A stretch of DNA of 28,913 bases from Hyphomonadaceae bacterium (GTDB taxonomy: Bacteria > Pseudomonadota > Alphaproteobacteria > Caulobacterales > Hyphomonadaceae). Every line of letters begins with the position of its first letter. Position 1 is the stretch's first letter. The stretch covers positions 1 through 28,913 of the forward strand of contig JAUYSA010000129.1 in NCBI GenBank assembly GCA_030696545.1. Direction: 5' to 3'. Below are positions 1 to 7,772 of this stretch, one piece after another. Both the position numbers and the translations under genes were made by a program. A model generated the notes under the pieces. It was not told where the DNA came from, made no database searches, and saw nothing but the letters and a program-made list of their open reading frames with translations.

Positions 1-333
1 CTAGCCCGCCCGAACCTTCTCCGTCAGAAAATGCCGCCCCTCTCGATCCTCGATCTCGATCACCCATAGGTCGCGGTCGGCCTTCAGACGCTTGCCGATC
101 AGGTCGTCAACGCCAGCCTCGTCGCCGGGGGCCAGGCGTTCGAACTCGGACGGACCCTCAGGATTGAAGGCCGGCGCATAGAGCGATGCCTCGCCCCGCG
201 CCCGCATCACCTTGACCAACACATCGCCCCGATCCTCGTCGCCGCGGTGAACAATCGTGGCGAAAGCGCCCGCGCCGCTGGCGCGGCGAAGCAGGGCCGA
301 AACCCAGAGGCTGGAAGGAATCTCACGCGGCAT
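1..333 (-). CDS. DUF1491 family protein
   Basis: A 110-residue soluble protein that matches the alphaproteobacterial DUF1491 family in length and sequence. It opens with a PREIPSSLWVSALLRRA segment and closes with a DLWVIEIEDREGRHF segment typical of the family. The family has no established biochemical role. The ATG at 331-333 and the TAG at 1-3 are both inside the window, so the gene is complete. No membrane segment or signal peptide is visible. It is transcribed away from the plus-strand genes that follow, so its promoter should lie in 334-420. Confidence 0.85.
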   Translation of the reverse strand: MPREIPSSLWVSALLRRASGAGAFATIVHRGDEDRGDVLVKVMRARGEASLYAPAFNPEGPSEFERLAPGDEAGVDDLIGKRLKADRDLWVIEIEDREGRHFLTEKVRAG

Positions 334-422
334 GGAAGGCCTTTACCACATTTTCCCTGTCTGGCGCCCGGATTGCACCCGTATCGTGAAACCCGCGTAA
401 ACCAATTGGGCGCCCCTCGCCG

Positions 423-578
423 ATGCTTCTCGCTACCGCCATACAGATCGCAACCCAGCCAACGCCCGAGCCCAATCGGCTGGACACCTTTGTATTGACG
501 TCGATCATGGCCCTGCTGGTGTGCGGATTGCTCTCCGTTGTCAGGGAAATGCGCGAAGAAACCGCCGCCCGGCCGTAA
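423..578 (+). CDS. candidate small single-pass membrane protein (51 aa)
   Basis: An open frame of 51 codons starts with ATG at 423 and ends with TAA at 576. The product has a polar proline-rich N-terminus (PTPEPNRLD), one hydrophobic stretch at about residues 22-41 (TFVLTSIMALLVCGLLSVV), and a short charged tail (REMREETAARP). That is the usual layout of a small inner-membrane protein. Codon third positions are mostly G or C, as in neighbouring genes. No strong ribosome binding site is visible and I do not recognise a family, so this could be a chance frame in the gap between the DUF1491 gene and the next gene. Confidence 0.35.
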   Translation: MLLATAIQIATQPTPEPNRLDTFVLTSIMALLVCGLLSVVREMREETAARP

Positions 579-614
579 ACCTCATCTTCAACCGGCCGTG
601 GCAAAGTCTGGCGA

Positions 615-1523
615 ATGTCGGGCCGCGCTTTGACCTTTGCACTCGCCGCACTGTTCGCCGCGCCCGCCGCGCTGGCGGATACTGCCGCCGTGCAGCGCAC
701 CTGGCTTGAGCGCGTCGCCATCAGCGCGGCCGACAAATCCTGCAACCTGTTCAGCGAGGGCGAACGCCTCGCGCTCCAGTCCGGCATCTATCAGGCCGAG
801 GGCGAACTGCTGCGCGCCAACAAGACCTCGGCCGAAATGGAAAAGCTCGCCGCGGAAGTCACCGCCCACGCCCGCTCGCTCGGCTGTGCGCACCCTTCGG
901 TCGTAGAGGTCGCCGCAACGATCCGCTCCAGCTACCGCCAGTTCGCCAAGACCAGCTATCTCGAATACCCCGCCGCCCGCTCAACCTGGGGCGCCTCTCG
1001 CTCCGAGCACGACAGATGGGCGGTGAGCCAGACCGACAAGCTCACCAACGTGGTCCTCGGTATGCGGCGCACCAAGGACACCGATGTCATACGCCTCGCC
1101 ATTTCTATGCCGGCAAAAGGCATGGAACCATCTTCAGTCCAGCTCGTGCTGCGTGACCCCGCGAAAATGCCGGAGCCATGGTTCGGCTCGATCGCCGGCC
1201 AGACGAAGGAACTCTCAGCGGCGCCGCGCTCGATAGCAAAAGTCGAATGGGCGGGCGAAATTCGCAAAGGCAAGGACGCTGTCGGCGATCCGATCTGGAT
1301 CTTCTATTTCAGCGCAGCGGCCATCGCCCATCTCGAAGCCCTCGATCCGCGTGAAGCTGTTCGCCTCGACTTCGTGCCGTCGCAACGCGCCAAAGACCAG
1401 AAGGTCAAAAGCGTATCCTTCGAAGTCGGTGATTTCCGCGCCGCGGTCGCCTTTGCACAAATACCTCCGCCGGAATATCCCGCGCCGCAGGAGACCGCAG
1501 CCGCAGCCCCCGCCGCGCACTAG
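615..1523 (+). CDS. secreted protein of unknown function
   Basis: A 302-residue protein with a clear Sec signal peptide at residues 1-21 (hydrophobic core FALAALFAAPAALA, cleavage before DTA), so it is probably periplasmic. The mature part has an alpha-helical first half with two cysteines (DKSCNLF and SLGCAHP) that could form a disulfide. The second half looks beta-rich (VQLVLRDPAKMPEPWFG, WIFYFSAAAIAHLEAL). The C-terminus is a low-complexity Pro/Ala tail. I do not recognise the family. The ATG at 615 has no strong Shine-Dalgarno sequence, but the signal peptide begins cleanly there. Confidence 0.75.
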   Translation: MSGRALTFALAALFAAPAALADTAAVQRTWLERVAISAADKSCNLFSEGERLALQSGIYQAEGELLRANKTSAEMEKLAAEVTAHARSLGCAHPSVVEVAATIRSSYRQFAKTSYLEYPAARSTWGASRSEHDRWAVSQTDKLTNVVLGMRRTKDTDVIRLAISMPAKGMEPSSVQLVLRDPAKMPEPWFGSIAGQTKELSAAPRSIAKVEWAGEIRKGKDAVGDPIWIFYFSAAAIAHLEALDPREAVRLDFVPSQRAKDQKVKSVSFEVGDFRAAVAFAQIPPPEYPAPQETAAAAPAAH

Positions 1524-1581
1524 CTCCCGATTGCCCAACCAGCGCCGCTGACCTAGAGTCTCCCGTGATTGGAGACCTGCC

Positions 1582-2178
1582 ATGCTTCGTCTGCACCACG
1601 CTCCGCGTTCGCGCTCATCCCGCATCGTCTGGCTGCTCGAAGAACTCAAGGTCGACTGCGAGATCGTTTACACCGCGATCCCACGGCAGGACGGCTCAGG
1701 CGATGAAGACCCAGCCAACCCGCACCCCGACAAGAAAGTGCCGGCCCTGGTCCATGACAACGTGCTGATCACGGAATCCTCCGCCATCGTTCTTTACCTC
1801 ACCGACCTGTCCCCGGAAGCAGGCCTCGGTCCACAGCCGACTGACCCGAAACGCGGCCCGTACCTGTCCTGGCTCTTCTACTATTCCGGCGTCATCGAAC
1901 CCGTCGTCACATTCGAGTTCGCCGGCCTCGGCGAGAACCCCGCCCTGATCCGCACATTCCGCGGTCGCGCCGAAATGGACCGCCGCATCATGGAAGCGTT
2001 GCGGCAAGGCCCTTACCTACTTGGCGACACATTTACCGGCATCGACATACTGGTTGCCAGCATGGGGGCGTGGGCGCGCCAGATGCTGCCCACAGGCAAG
2101 CTGATGGATGACTATCTCACCCGCTGCAACGCGCGGCCCGCCCTGAAAGCATCCTACGCCAAGGACTCGCCGCGTTAA
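1582..2178 (+). CDS. glutathione S-transferase family protein
   Basis: A 198-residue protein with the two-domain GST layout. The N-terminal thioredoxin-fold domain covers residues 1-80. It includes an HHAPRSRSSRIVWLLEEL start, a KVPAL segment at 52-56 whose proline (P54) is the usual cis-proline, and an ITESSAIVLYL segment at 63-73 whose Glu-Ser pair normally contacts the gamma-glutamyl group of glutathione. The helical C-terminal domain runs from about 90 to 198 and contains the family's GDTFTGIDILVAS helix-capping motif. No N-terminal cysteine is present; the serines at 10-13 are the likely activating residues. A role in conjugation or reduction of electrophiles is inferred. GFA, OYE and MAPEG genes lie within 5 kb. 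Confidence 0.88.
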   Translation: MLRLHHAPRSRSSRIVWLLEELKVDCEIVYTAIPRQDGSGDEDPANPHPDKKVPALVHDNVLITESSAIVLYLTDLSPEAGLGPQPTDPKRGPYLSWLFYYSGVIEPVVTFEFAGLGENPALIRTFRGRAEMDRRIMEALRQGPYLLGDTFTGIDILVASMGAWARQMLPTGKLMDDYLTRCNARPALKASYAKDSPR

Positions 2179-2231
2179 CTGTATAGACGCAACGTCTGCA
2201 CGATGGCGTGGTTCTTGCTGAACATCGGCAT

Positions 2232-2657
2232 ATGAAACAGCCGGCCACAGCCATGAATGTGCAACTCGGAACTGGCGCGCGCTTTGTCCTCGTCTCGGGG
2301 CTCGCGGTCGGAACAGACTTCCTGCTCGCCTTCACGCTGCGTACGTTCAGCGGCCTGCCCCTGTCGGTAAGCGCGGCGATCACGTTCGTCGTCGTCGGCA
2401 CCATGGTTTACTTCATCCACGAACACTGGACGTTTCGCAGCGTAGGCTCGCAGACCTCCAAAAAGCGTATGGCCAAGAACCTGCTCGCGAACTGTGCCGC
2501 CTGGATAAGCCGGGTCGGCGTGATTGCCGGACTTGAGCGGATTGAGGAGCCGCACGGCATCATCATGGCCGGCCTCTATTTCGGCGCGGGCGCTGGCGTT
2601 TCGTTCACGATCAACTTCCTCGCCAACAAGTTCTGGGTATTCGGCGACCGGCGGTAA
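2232..2657 (+). CDS. GtrA-like membrane protein
   Basis: A short polytopic protein with about four membrane helices, matching the GtrA family: FVLVSGLAVGTDFLLAFTL, AAITFVVVGTMVYFIHEHWTF, a helix around GIIMAGLYFGAGAGVSFTI, and the family-typical end NFLANKFWVFGDRR. GtrA proteins are thought to help move lipid-linked sugars across the inner membrane. The loop between helices 2 and 3 is basic (TSKKRMAKN). I chose the ATG at 2232. An in-frame GTG at 2208 would add eight polar residues, and an ATG at 2253 would remove seven. No glycosyltransferase lies next to it. Confidence 0.8.
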   Translation: MKQPATAMNVQLGTGARFVLVSGLAVGTDFLLAFTLRTFSGLPLSVSAAITFVVVGTMVYFIHEHWTFRSVGSQTSKKRMAKNLLANCAAWISRVGVIAGLERIEEPHGIIMAGLYFGAGAGVSFTINFLANKFWVFGDRR

Positions 2658-2726
2658 TTCCGGGTTGATCCGGCCTGCCGGATCGGTCAGACTCCGGCTG
2701 TCCCGTTTTGCTGTCAGAGCCCGCCC

Positions 2727-2918
2727 ATGGCTGACATCGTCAACCTCAACGACCGCCGCAAGCGCAAGGCGCGCGAAGAACGCGAAGCCGAATCCGCCGC
2801 CAAGCGCATGATGTTCGGCCGCACCAAGGGCGAAAAGAAGCGAGACGAAACCCGCAAGTCCGCCGACATCCGCAAACTCGACGGTGCCAAGCGCGACAAG
2901 GACGAAAGCGAGTCCTAG
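2727..2918 (+). CDS. DUF4169 family protein
   Basis: A 63-residue, very charged protein starting MADIVNLNDRRKRKARE and containing the GRTKGEKKRDE segment that defines the alphaproteobacterial DUF4169 family. It is almost entirely predicted helix rich in Lys, Arg and Glu, with no hydrophobic core. No function is known for the family. Its TAG stop at 2916-2918 overlaps the stop codon of the convergent GFA gene within a shared CTAG, so the two transcripts must overlap at their 3' ends. Confidence 0.88.
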   Translation: MADIVNLNDRRKRKAREEREAESAAKRMMFGRTKGEKKRDETRKSADIRKLDGAKRDKDESES

Positions 2919-3376
2919 AAACGCCCCTGCGCCCGGTACGCAGCGACGAACGGCGCATAGTCGATCGCCGCGCGCTCCGCCCGCAACCCGCCTTCGATGA
3001 ATCTCACCCAAGGCTGCGCGCTGCGCGTGAAGGTGTCGCCGACCGGCTGCACCCAGCGCGTATCATCCAGCGTCCCTGCGCGCAGGCTGAACACACCAGT
3101 TGACGGCTTGCCGCCATTGACGATGCGGCTGCCGCACGCGCCACAGAACAACCCGCACCGGGTCGTGCCCTGATCCGAGATCCACTCAACACTCGCCGGC
3201 TTGCTCGCCGTGAACGTCAGGGCTGCTTCCGGAATGATCACCGACGTGTTGAACGCCGCCCCGCTGATCTTCTGGCAGTTTGTGCAGTGGCAATTGTAGA
3301 TCATGATCGGTGGCGCGCTCACCGAATAGCGCAGTTGCCCGCACATGCACCCGCCCACTAGCGGCAACACTGCCAT
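2915..3376 (-). CDS. GFA / CENP-V family zinc protein
   Basis: A 153-residue protein of the glutathione-dependent formaldehyde-activating enzyme (GFA/CENP-V) fold. The zinc-binding cysteines are all visible: GGCMCG (C10, C12), NCHCTNC (C29, C31, C34) and FCGACGSRI (C78, C81). Founding members were proposed to promote S-hydroxymethylglutathione formation, but most homologues have untested function. I chose the ATG at 3374-3376 because an AGGGAG Shine-Dalgarno sequence sits just upstream. The frame could extend to a GTG at 3418, but that start would translate the ribosome binding site. It converges on the DUF4169 gene with overlapping stops. Confidence 0.88.
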   Translation of the reverse strand: MAVLPLVGGCMCGQLRYSVSAPPIMIYNCHCTNCQKISGAAFNTSVIIPEAALTFTASKPASVEWISDQGTTRCGLFCGACGSRIVNGGKPSTGVFSLRAGTLDDTRWVQPVGDTFTRSAQPWVRFIEGGLRAERAAIDYAPFVAAYRAQGRF

Positions 3377-3439
3377 CGCGATCTCCCTAACCTCTGTACC
3401 CCCAACACTCTCACGCACCCTCGTCAGAACGTGTCAGCA

Positions 3440-4123
3440 TCAAACCGGCAATTTCGGCCCAACGCTGAGCGCGAGTATGCGGCTGATCTCGCGCACCGGC
3501 CGCTTGCTTTCCTTGCGCCACTGGTTGAACGCGGCCTGAACCGCGGCGAGATCCTTCTTGCTCGTCGGATTTTTAGCCACCACGCCTTCGCGGATCAGCG
3601 CCTTCACGACATCGCCAGACAGGATGAACGCGTCCCATCCCTCGAAGCGCAGGAAATACTGGCACGTCGCTCCGCCCAGCCGCGAAGCGTTTTTGTGCAG
3701 ATAATCCATCAGCCCAACCTGATCGGTCTCCGGCCAGTTCGCCAGGAACTTCCCGAATGAACCATGCTGCTTGGCGACGCTCACGATGAAGCGCGCATTC
3801 TCGATGGTCGCCATGATCTTGGCGCCGTTGCGAACGATCCGCGTGTCCTTCAACAGCGCATCAAGCTTCTCCTCGCCATAGGCCGCGACCTTTTTTGGCT
3901 CGAACTTGTCGAACGCGGTCTCGAACCCGGGCCACTTCTTCTCGATCACCTCCCAGGAAAAGCCGGATGAAAACAACGCCTTGGCCATGCCGGCGAGGTA
4001 GCGGGCATCCTTCTTGCTCCCGATATCTGTATCAACCGGCCATTGCCGCAGCGCAGCACTTATTCCTTTTGGTCCGCCATGATGCTTCCCCGCCAGCGCC
4101 TCGATCCGGTCAAACGATTTCAT
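3440..4123 (-). CDS. DNA-3-methyladenine glycosylase I-like protein
   Basis: A 227-residue all-helical protein matching the alphaproteobacterial branch of the Tag family (COG2818). Diagnostic stretches are LFSSGFSWEVIEKKWPGFE (about residues 50-68), IVRNGAKIMATIENA (about 95-109), LGGATCQYFLRF, FILSGDVVKALIREGV, and the closing AVQAAFNQWRKESKRPVREISRILALSVG. Family enzymes remove 3-methyladenine from alkylated DNA. This branch differs from E. coli Tag at the N-terminus, so substrate range is inferred. The ATG at 4121-4123 follows a GAGGAG ribosome binding site; a GTG at 4133-4135 lies inside that site and is less likely. Confidence 0.82.
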   Translation of the reverse strand: MKSFDRIEALAGKHHGGPKGISAALRQWPVDTDIGSKKDARYLAGMAKALFSSGFSWEVIEKKWPGFETAFDKFEPKKVAAYGEEKLDALLKDTRIVRNGAKIMATIENARFIVSVAKQHGSFGKFLANWPETDQVGLMDYLHKNASRLGGATCQYFLRFEGWDAFILSGDVVKALIREGVVAKNPTSKKDLAAVQAAFNQWRKESKRPVREISRILALSVGPKLPV

Positions 4124-4160
4124 AAGACTCCTCACCTATGATCGAAGCTTGAGGTTGCCC

Positions 4161-4277
4161 ATGATGCGCATCCGTACAATCCCCACAAGCGTCACGCTTC
4201 TCATGCTGGCGATCATTCTCGCTGCGCCGATCCTCACCAACGCATTTCTCGCGATCGGCCACACAGCGGTCAGCTGA
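4161..4277 (+). CDS. candidate small hydrophobic protein (38 aa)
   Basis: A 38-codon frame, ATG at 4161 to TGA at 4275, is preceded by GAGG at 4151-4154 with a six-base gap. The product has a basic start (MMRIRTIPTS) and one hydrophobic segment of about 20 residues (VTLLMLAIILAAPILTNAFLAIG), which would suit a tiny inner-membrane protein. It lies divergent from the glycosylase gene and ahead of the membrane protein at 4353. No family is recognised; the good ribosome binding site is the main support. Confidence 0.4.
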   Translation: MMRIRTIPTSVTLLMLAIILAAPILTNAFLAIGHTAVS

Positions 4278-4352
4278 CGCAAAGTCTGCTTAACGAAACA
4301 AGCGTGACGATAGCCGGGTTTGCTTCTAGTCTCCCGCTGGGGAGGCACGCTC

Positions 4353-5018
4353 ATGTTCGCTGGACACTACGCAGCCGCACTTGCTGCCAAGGCAATAGAA
4401 CCCAAAGCGCCGACATGGGCTCTGGTCGCTGGCTGCCAGCTGATCGACATTGGCTGGTCCGCACTCGTCATCGCCGGCATCGAACATGGCCGCGTTGATC
4501 CCTCGCTGCCAGGCAGCGCGCTTGTGCTCGAACACATGCCGTACACGCACTCGCTTCCCGGCGTTATCGCATGGTCGCTCGGTGCGGTCCTGATCGCCCG
4601 CTATGCACTACGCCTTGGCTGGCGCCCGGCGATCGCGATCGGCGCCGTCGTCTTCTCACACTGGCTGCTCGACTTGGCTGTCCATCGCCCCGACCTCGAA
4701 CTTTATCCCAACGGACCCAAAGCCGGATTTGCGCTCTGGGATTATCCGGTGATCGAACAGGCGGTCGAGATCGGCCTCATCGCCGTGGCCGGCATGTTTT
4801 GGGCGGCTCAACGTACTGTCGCCGGCTTCAAAGCATGGCCAGCCGCCATGTTCGTGCTCACCCTTGTGGCGGTACAGATCATCGCGATGCTGATGCCGGC
4901 CGTGGCCTCCAGTTCAATCGCAGAAACCGGCCCTATGGCGCTGGCCGTCTATCTGGCGCTCACCGCAGGCGCCGCTTTTCTGGACAGACGCGCCAATTCG
5001 CCTCAACCCATAGCCTAG
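4353..5018 (+). CDS. polytopic membrane protein, possible metal-dependent hydrolase-like fold
   Basis: A 221-residue integral membrane protein with about six hydrophobic segments. Conserved-looking polar residues sit in or near them: GHYAA (H5), QLID (D32), PYTHS (H66), and HWLLDLAVH (H103, D107, H111). This spacing of His and Asp resembles the YdjM/DUF457 group of predicted membrane-bound metal-dependent hydrolases, but I am not certain of that placement and no substrate can be named. The ATG at 4353 follows a GGGGAGG ribosome binding site; an in-frame TTG at 4320 would put that site inside the coding region. Confidence 0.72.
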   Translation: MFAGHYAAALAAKAIEPKAPTWALVAGCQLIDIGWSALVIAGIEHGRVDPSLPGSALVLEHMPYTHSLPGVIAWSLGAVLIARYALRLGWRPAIAIGAVVFSHWLLDLAVHRPDLELYPNGPKAGFALWDYPVIEQAVEIGLIAVAGMFWAAQRTVAGFKAWPAAMFVLTLVAVQIIAMLMPAVASSSIAETGPMALAVYLALTAGAAFLDRRANSPQPIA

Positions 5019-5046
5019 CCCTGCTACATTGACGAAACGGCTCCGG

Positions 5047-5082
5047 CCCCCGAAGTGTGAGCGCACACTCACGGGGTTTGTT
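5047..5082 (+). promoter_or_regulatory. inverted repeat over the OYE gene ribosome binding site
   Basis: CCCC (5047-5050), AGTGTG (5054-5059), CACACT (5064-5069) and GGGG (5073-5076) form a stem with an AGCG loop and a small internal bulge, followed by TTTGTT. The 3' GGGG is also the only Shine-Dalgarno-like sequence for the ATG at 5085. It could be a terminator for the upstream gene, a hairpin that hides the ribosome binding site, or a dyad operator. Confidence 0.45.
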
Positions 5083-5084
5083 GC

Positions 5085-6197
5085 ATGACCGACGTTTCGC
5101 CGCTTTTCCGCCCGTTCAACCTGCGCGGGATGGAATTGAAGAACCGCATCGTCATGGCCCCGATGACGCGGTCACGCTCGCCCGGCGCTTTCCCGAACGC
5201 TGAGAACGTCGGCTATTATGAGCGCCGCGCTGCCAACGAGGTTGGCCTCATCCTTTCCGAAGGCACGCTCACGCGCCGCAAGGGCGCCTCGAACGACGCA
5301 AACATCCCGTTGTTCTGGGGCGATGAAGCCCTCGCCGGATGGCAAAAAGTGATCGACGCGGTCCACGCCGCTGGCGGCAAGATGGGTCCGCAGATCTGGC
5401 ACCAGGGCATGAGCCGCAAGCCCGGCACCGGCCACTTCCCCGACGCGCCATCGGATGGCCCCTCGGGCATCACGCTCACCGGCAAGAAGATCAGCAACGA
5501 ACCGACCGAAGCCGACGTCATCGACATGGCGCAGGCCTATGCCGATGCTGCCGCCGACGCCAAGCGCCTCGGCTTCGACTGCATCGAACTCCACGGCGCC
5601 CATGCCTACCTGATCGACGAGTTCTTCTGGCCCGTTACCAACCAACGCACCGACCGTTTCGGCGGCGCGAAGCTTGAGCAGCGCGCAGAGTTCGCTGCCG
5701 AAGCAATCCGCCGCTGCCGCGCCGCCATCGGCGACCTCCCGATGATCATCCGCATCTCGCAGTGGAAGTCGGTCGACTACAACGCCAGACTGGCGACCAC
5801 GCCGCAGGAGATGGAAACCTGGGCTCGCGTGCTGATCGACGCTGGCGTCGATGCCATTCACTGCTCGCAACGCCGCATTCTCGAGCCCGAATTCCCGGAG
5901 ATCGACGGCCCGCAGGGCCTCAACTTCGCAGGCTGGGTCAAGAAGCTCACCGGCGTTCCCACCATCGCTGTCGGCTCCGTCGGCCTTTCGTCAGAGTTCA
6001 CCGGCGCCTTCCGCGGCGAAGGCTCCGCCGCCGGCAAGTTCGATGAAACCATCGAACGCCTCGACCGTGGCGAGTTCGATCTCGTCGCCGTCGGCCGCGC
6101 CATCCTGCAGGACCCGGAATGGGTGCTGAAGGTCAAGGCCAACCGCTTCGAAGAACTCCGTGACTACGATGCGGCGGCCCTGCAGACCTATTACTAG
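5085..6197 (+). CDS. NADH:flavin oxidoreductase (Old Yellow Enzyme family)
   Basis: A 370-residue TIM-barrel flavoprotein. It starts with the family's LFRPFNLRGMELKNRIVMAPMTRSR motif. The catalytic-site motif HGAHAYLIDEFFWPVTNQRTD is at residues 170-190, with H170 and H173 in the positions that bind the substrate carbonyl. IAVGSVG (294-300) and AVGRAILQDPEW (335-346) form the FMN phosphate site. Such enzymes use NAD(P)H to reduce activated C=C bonds, nitro compounds or other electrophiles. The natural substrate cannot be read from sequence. The length is normal for the family. It is followed after nine bases by the MAPEG gene, so the two are probably co-transcribed. Confidence 0.93.
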   Translation: MTDVSPLFRPFNLRGMELKNRIVMAPMTRSRSPGAFPNAENVGYYERRAANEVGLILSEGTLTRRKGASNDANIPLFWGDEALAGWQKVIDAVHAAGGKMGPQIWHQGMSRKPGTGHFPDAPSDGPSGITLTGKKISNEPTEADVIDMAQAYADAAADAKRLGFDCIELHGAHAYLIDEFFWPVTNQRTDRFGGAKLEQRAEFAAEAIRRCRAAIGDLPMIIRISQWKSVDYNARLATTPQEMETWARVLIDAGVDAIHCSQRRILEPEFPEIDGPQGLNFAGWVKKLTGVPTIAVGSVGLSSEFTGAFRGEGSAAGKFDETIERLDRGEFDLVAVGRAILQDPEWVLKVKANRFEELRDYDAAALQTYY

Positions 6198-6206
6198 GGA
6201 GCTTCA

Positions 6207-6605
6207 ATGACACCCGCCCTGTTCTGGCTTGCCGCGACGCTGGTGCTCGCCATCGTTTACATCATGGCTCCGGCCTTCGTCCGCACGCAGCGCCTCGGAA
6301 CAAAGTGGAACGCCGGCCCGCGCGACTCGACGCCAGATCCCGGCGCTGTCGCCGGACGTCTTGCGCGGGCACAGGCCAATCTGTTCGAGACACTCCCACT
6401 CATCATCGGCGCGGTGCTGATAGCGCATCTTGTGAACGCCGATGCGGCGCTCACAACGCTGGGCATCCAGCTCTATTTCTGGGCGCGCGTGATTTATCTG
6501 CCGCTCTACGGCTTCGGCGTGCCGTACCTCCGCAGCCTGGCATGGGTCGCCTGTCTCGTTGGCCTCGGCATCGTGATTTATGCGGTGTTCACGGCCCCGG
6601 CCTGA
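6207..6605 (+). CDS. MAPEG family membrane protein
   Basis: A 132-residue protein with four membrane helices, matching MAPEG (membrane-associated proteins in eicosanoid and glutathione metabolism). The family hallmarks are GRLARAQANLFETLPLIIGAVLIAH at about residues 50-74, containing the conserved glutathione-contacting Arg and Glu-Thr-Leu, and YFWARVIYLPLYGFGVPYLRSLAW. It lies nine bases after the OYE gene. A GST or peroxidase-type role in the membrane is plausible; most bacterial members are untested. Confidence 0.9.
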   Translation: MTPALFWLAATLVLAIVYIMAPAFVRTQRLGTKWNAGPRDSTPDPGAVAGRLARAQANLFETLPLIIGAVLIAHLVNADAALTTLGIQLYFWARVIYLPLYGFGVPYLRSLAWVACLVGLGIVIYAVFTAPA

Positions 6606-6718
6606 AATCCGGCGACGGGCGCTGACGATCAAACTCCGCGCTCGCTCGCGTTGCTCCTCGACTGCGCTCGTGACAGCCTTAACTCCAGTCGCACTTCGAC
6701 AGGACGATGGGACAGACC

Positions 6719-7651
6719 ATGGCGCTTTCAACAATTCGCTTTGTCGCAATCGCACTGTTAGCGGCCCTTGCCGCGCCCGCGCTGGCCCAACAGCAGATCC
6801 CGCGCACGGCCGACGGTCATCCCGATTTTCAGGGCGTCTGGTCAGCGAAGGGGCTCACACCTCTCGAGCGCATTCCCGGCGCAAGCGGTCTGGTTGTCGG
6901 CGATGAGGAACACGCAAAGCTGGTCGGCGCCATCCGCGCTCGCGCCCGCTCGCCTGCGATGGAAGCTGCGATCGATCCCAACCTGCTTGCAGCCGACGTG
7001 AAGACACTCACACGCGTCGGCAATGAATGGCGCTCATCGTGGATCACCGACCCGCCCGACGGCAAGCTGCCGCTGACCGCAGAAGGCAAGCGCCTCAGGG
7101 ATATGCCATATCTGCTGACCGATCCCGAGGCGCGCGACTCATGGGAACGCTGCCTTGTCGGAACCGGGCGCGCGCCGATGTGGTCGGTGCCCGTCGAGAA
7201 CATCCGCCAGATCGTGCAGACGCCCGCAAACCTCATGATCTACACCGAGGAGGGCGCCGACACCCGCATCATCGGCATCGGCGCGGACCATAGACCAGCC
7301 GCGATCAAGTCGCGCCTCGGCGACTCTACCGCCCGCTGGGAGGGCGACGTGCTGGTCGTCGAGACGCTGAACCAGATCGACAACTACGCACCATTCCCGA
7401 CCATGCCGCAATCCGTGCGCGTGCAATCGCGCATCATCGAGCACTTCAGTCTGCTCTCGCCCAACGAAATTCTCTACCGCTTCACGATCGAAGACCCGGC
7501 GCTCTACAGCGCGCCATGGAGCGCGGAATACAGCCTCCATCGCGAACACACGACCGCGTATGAGAACGGCTGCCACGAAGGCAATTACAGTCTGCCGAGC
7601 ATTCTGCGCGCTGAGCGTCTGAAGGAAGCACGTCAACGCAAGCCACGCTGA
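6719..7651 (+). CDS. secreted protein of unknown function (DGxPDFQGxW family)
   Basis: A protein of about 310 residues with a Sec signal peptide (RFVAIALLAALAAPALA, cleaved before QQQ). The mature N-terminus reads PRTADGHPDFQGVWSAKGLTPLER. Later come PDGKLPLTAEGKR, ENIRQIVQTPANLMIYTE, GDSTARWEGDVLVVETLNQID and YRFTIEDPALYSAPWSAEYSL. These motifs occur in that order in a large group of uncharacterised secreted proteins from Acidobacteria and Proteobacteria. It is probably a beta-rich periplasmic protein. A lone Cys pair (ERCLVG and NGCHEG) could form a disulfide. The ATG at 6719 has GGGA six bases upstream; an in-frame ATG at 6707 is the alternative start. Confidence 0.8.
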   Translation: MALSTIRFVAIALLAALAAPALAQQQIPRTADGHPDFQGVWSAKGLTPLERIPGASGLVVGDEEHAKLVGAIRARARSPAMEAAIDPNLLAADVKTLTRVGNEWRSSWITDPPDGKLPLTAEGKRLRDMPYLLTDPEARDSWERCLVGTGRAPMWSVPVENIRQIVQTPANLMIYTEEGADTRIIGIGADHRPAAIKSRLGDSTARWEGDVLVVETLNQIDNYAPFPTMPQSVRVQSRIIEHFSLLSPNEILYRFTIEDPALYSAPWSAEYSLHREHTTAYENGCHEGNYSLPSILRAERLKEARQRKPR

Positions 7652-7772
7652 CGTCCCGCGCACGAAGACGGCAATTCCTTCACCGATCCTGTGAATTTCA
7701 TGCTTTCCGGCTAACCGCATTTCAACGCGATTGCGGCACTGTGTCCCGAAGTGTGCGGCTTTGGGGACGAGC

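Noticed and set aside
5172..5870. 232-codon minus-strand frame inside the OYE gene
   Set aside because: It is antisense to a clear flavin oxidoreductase; long antisense frames are expected in GC-rich DNA with G/C third positions.
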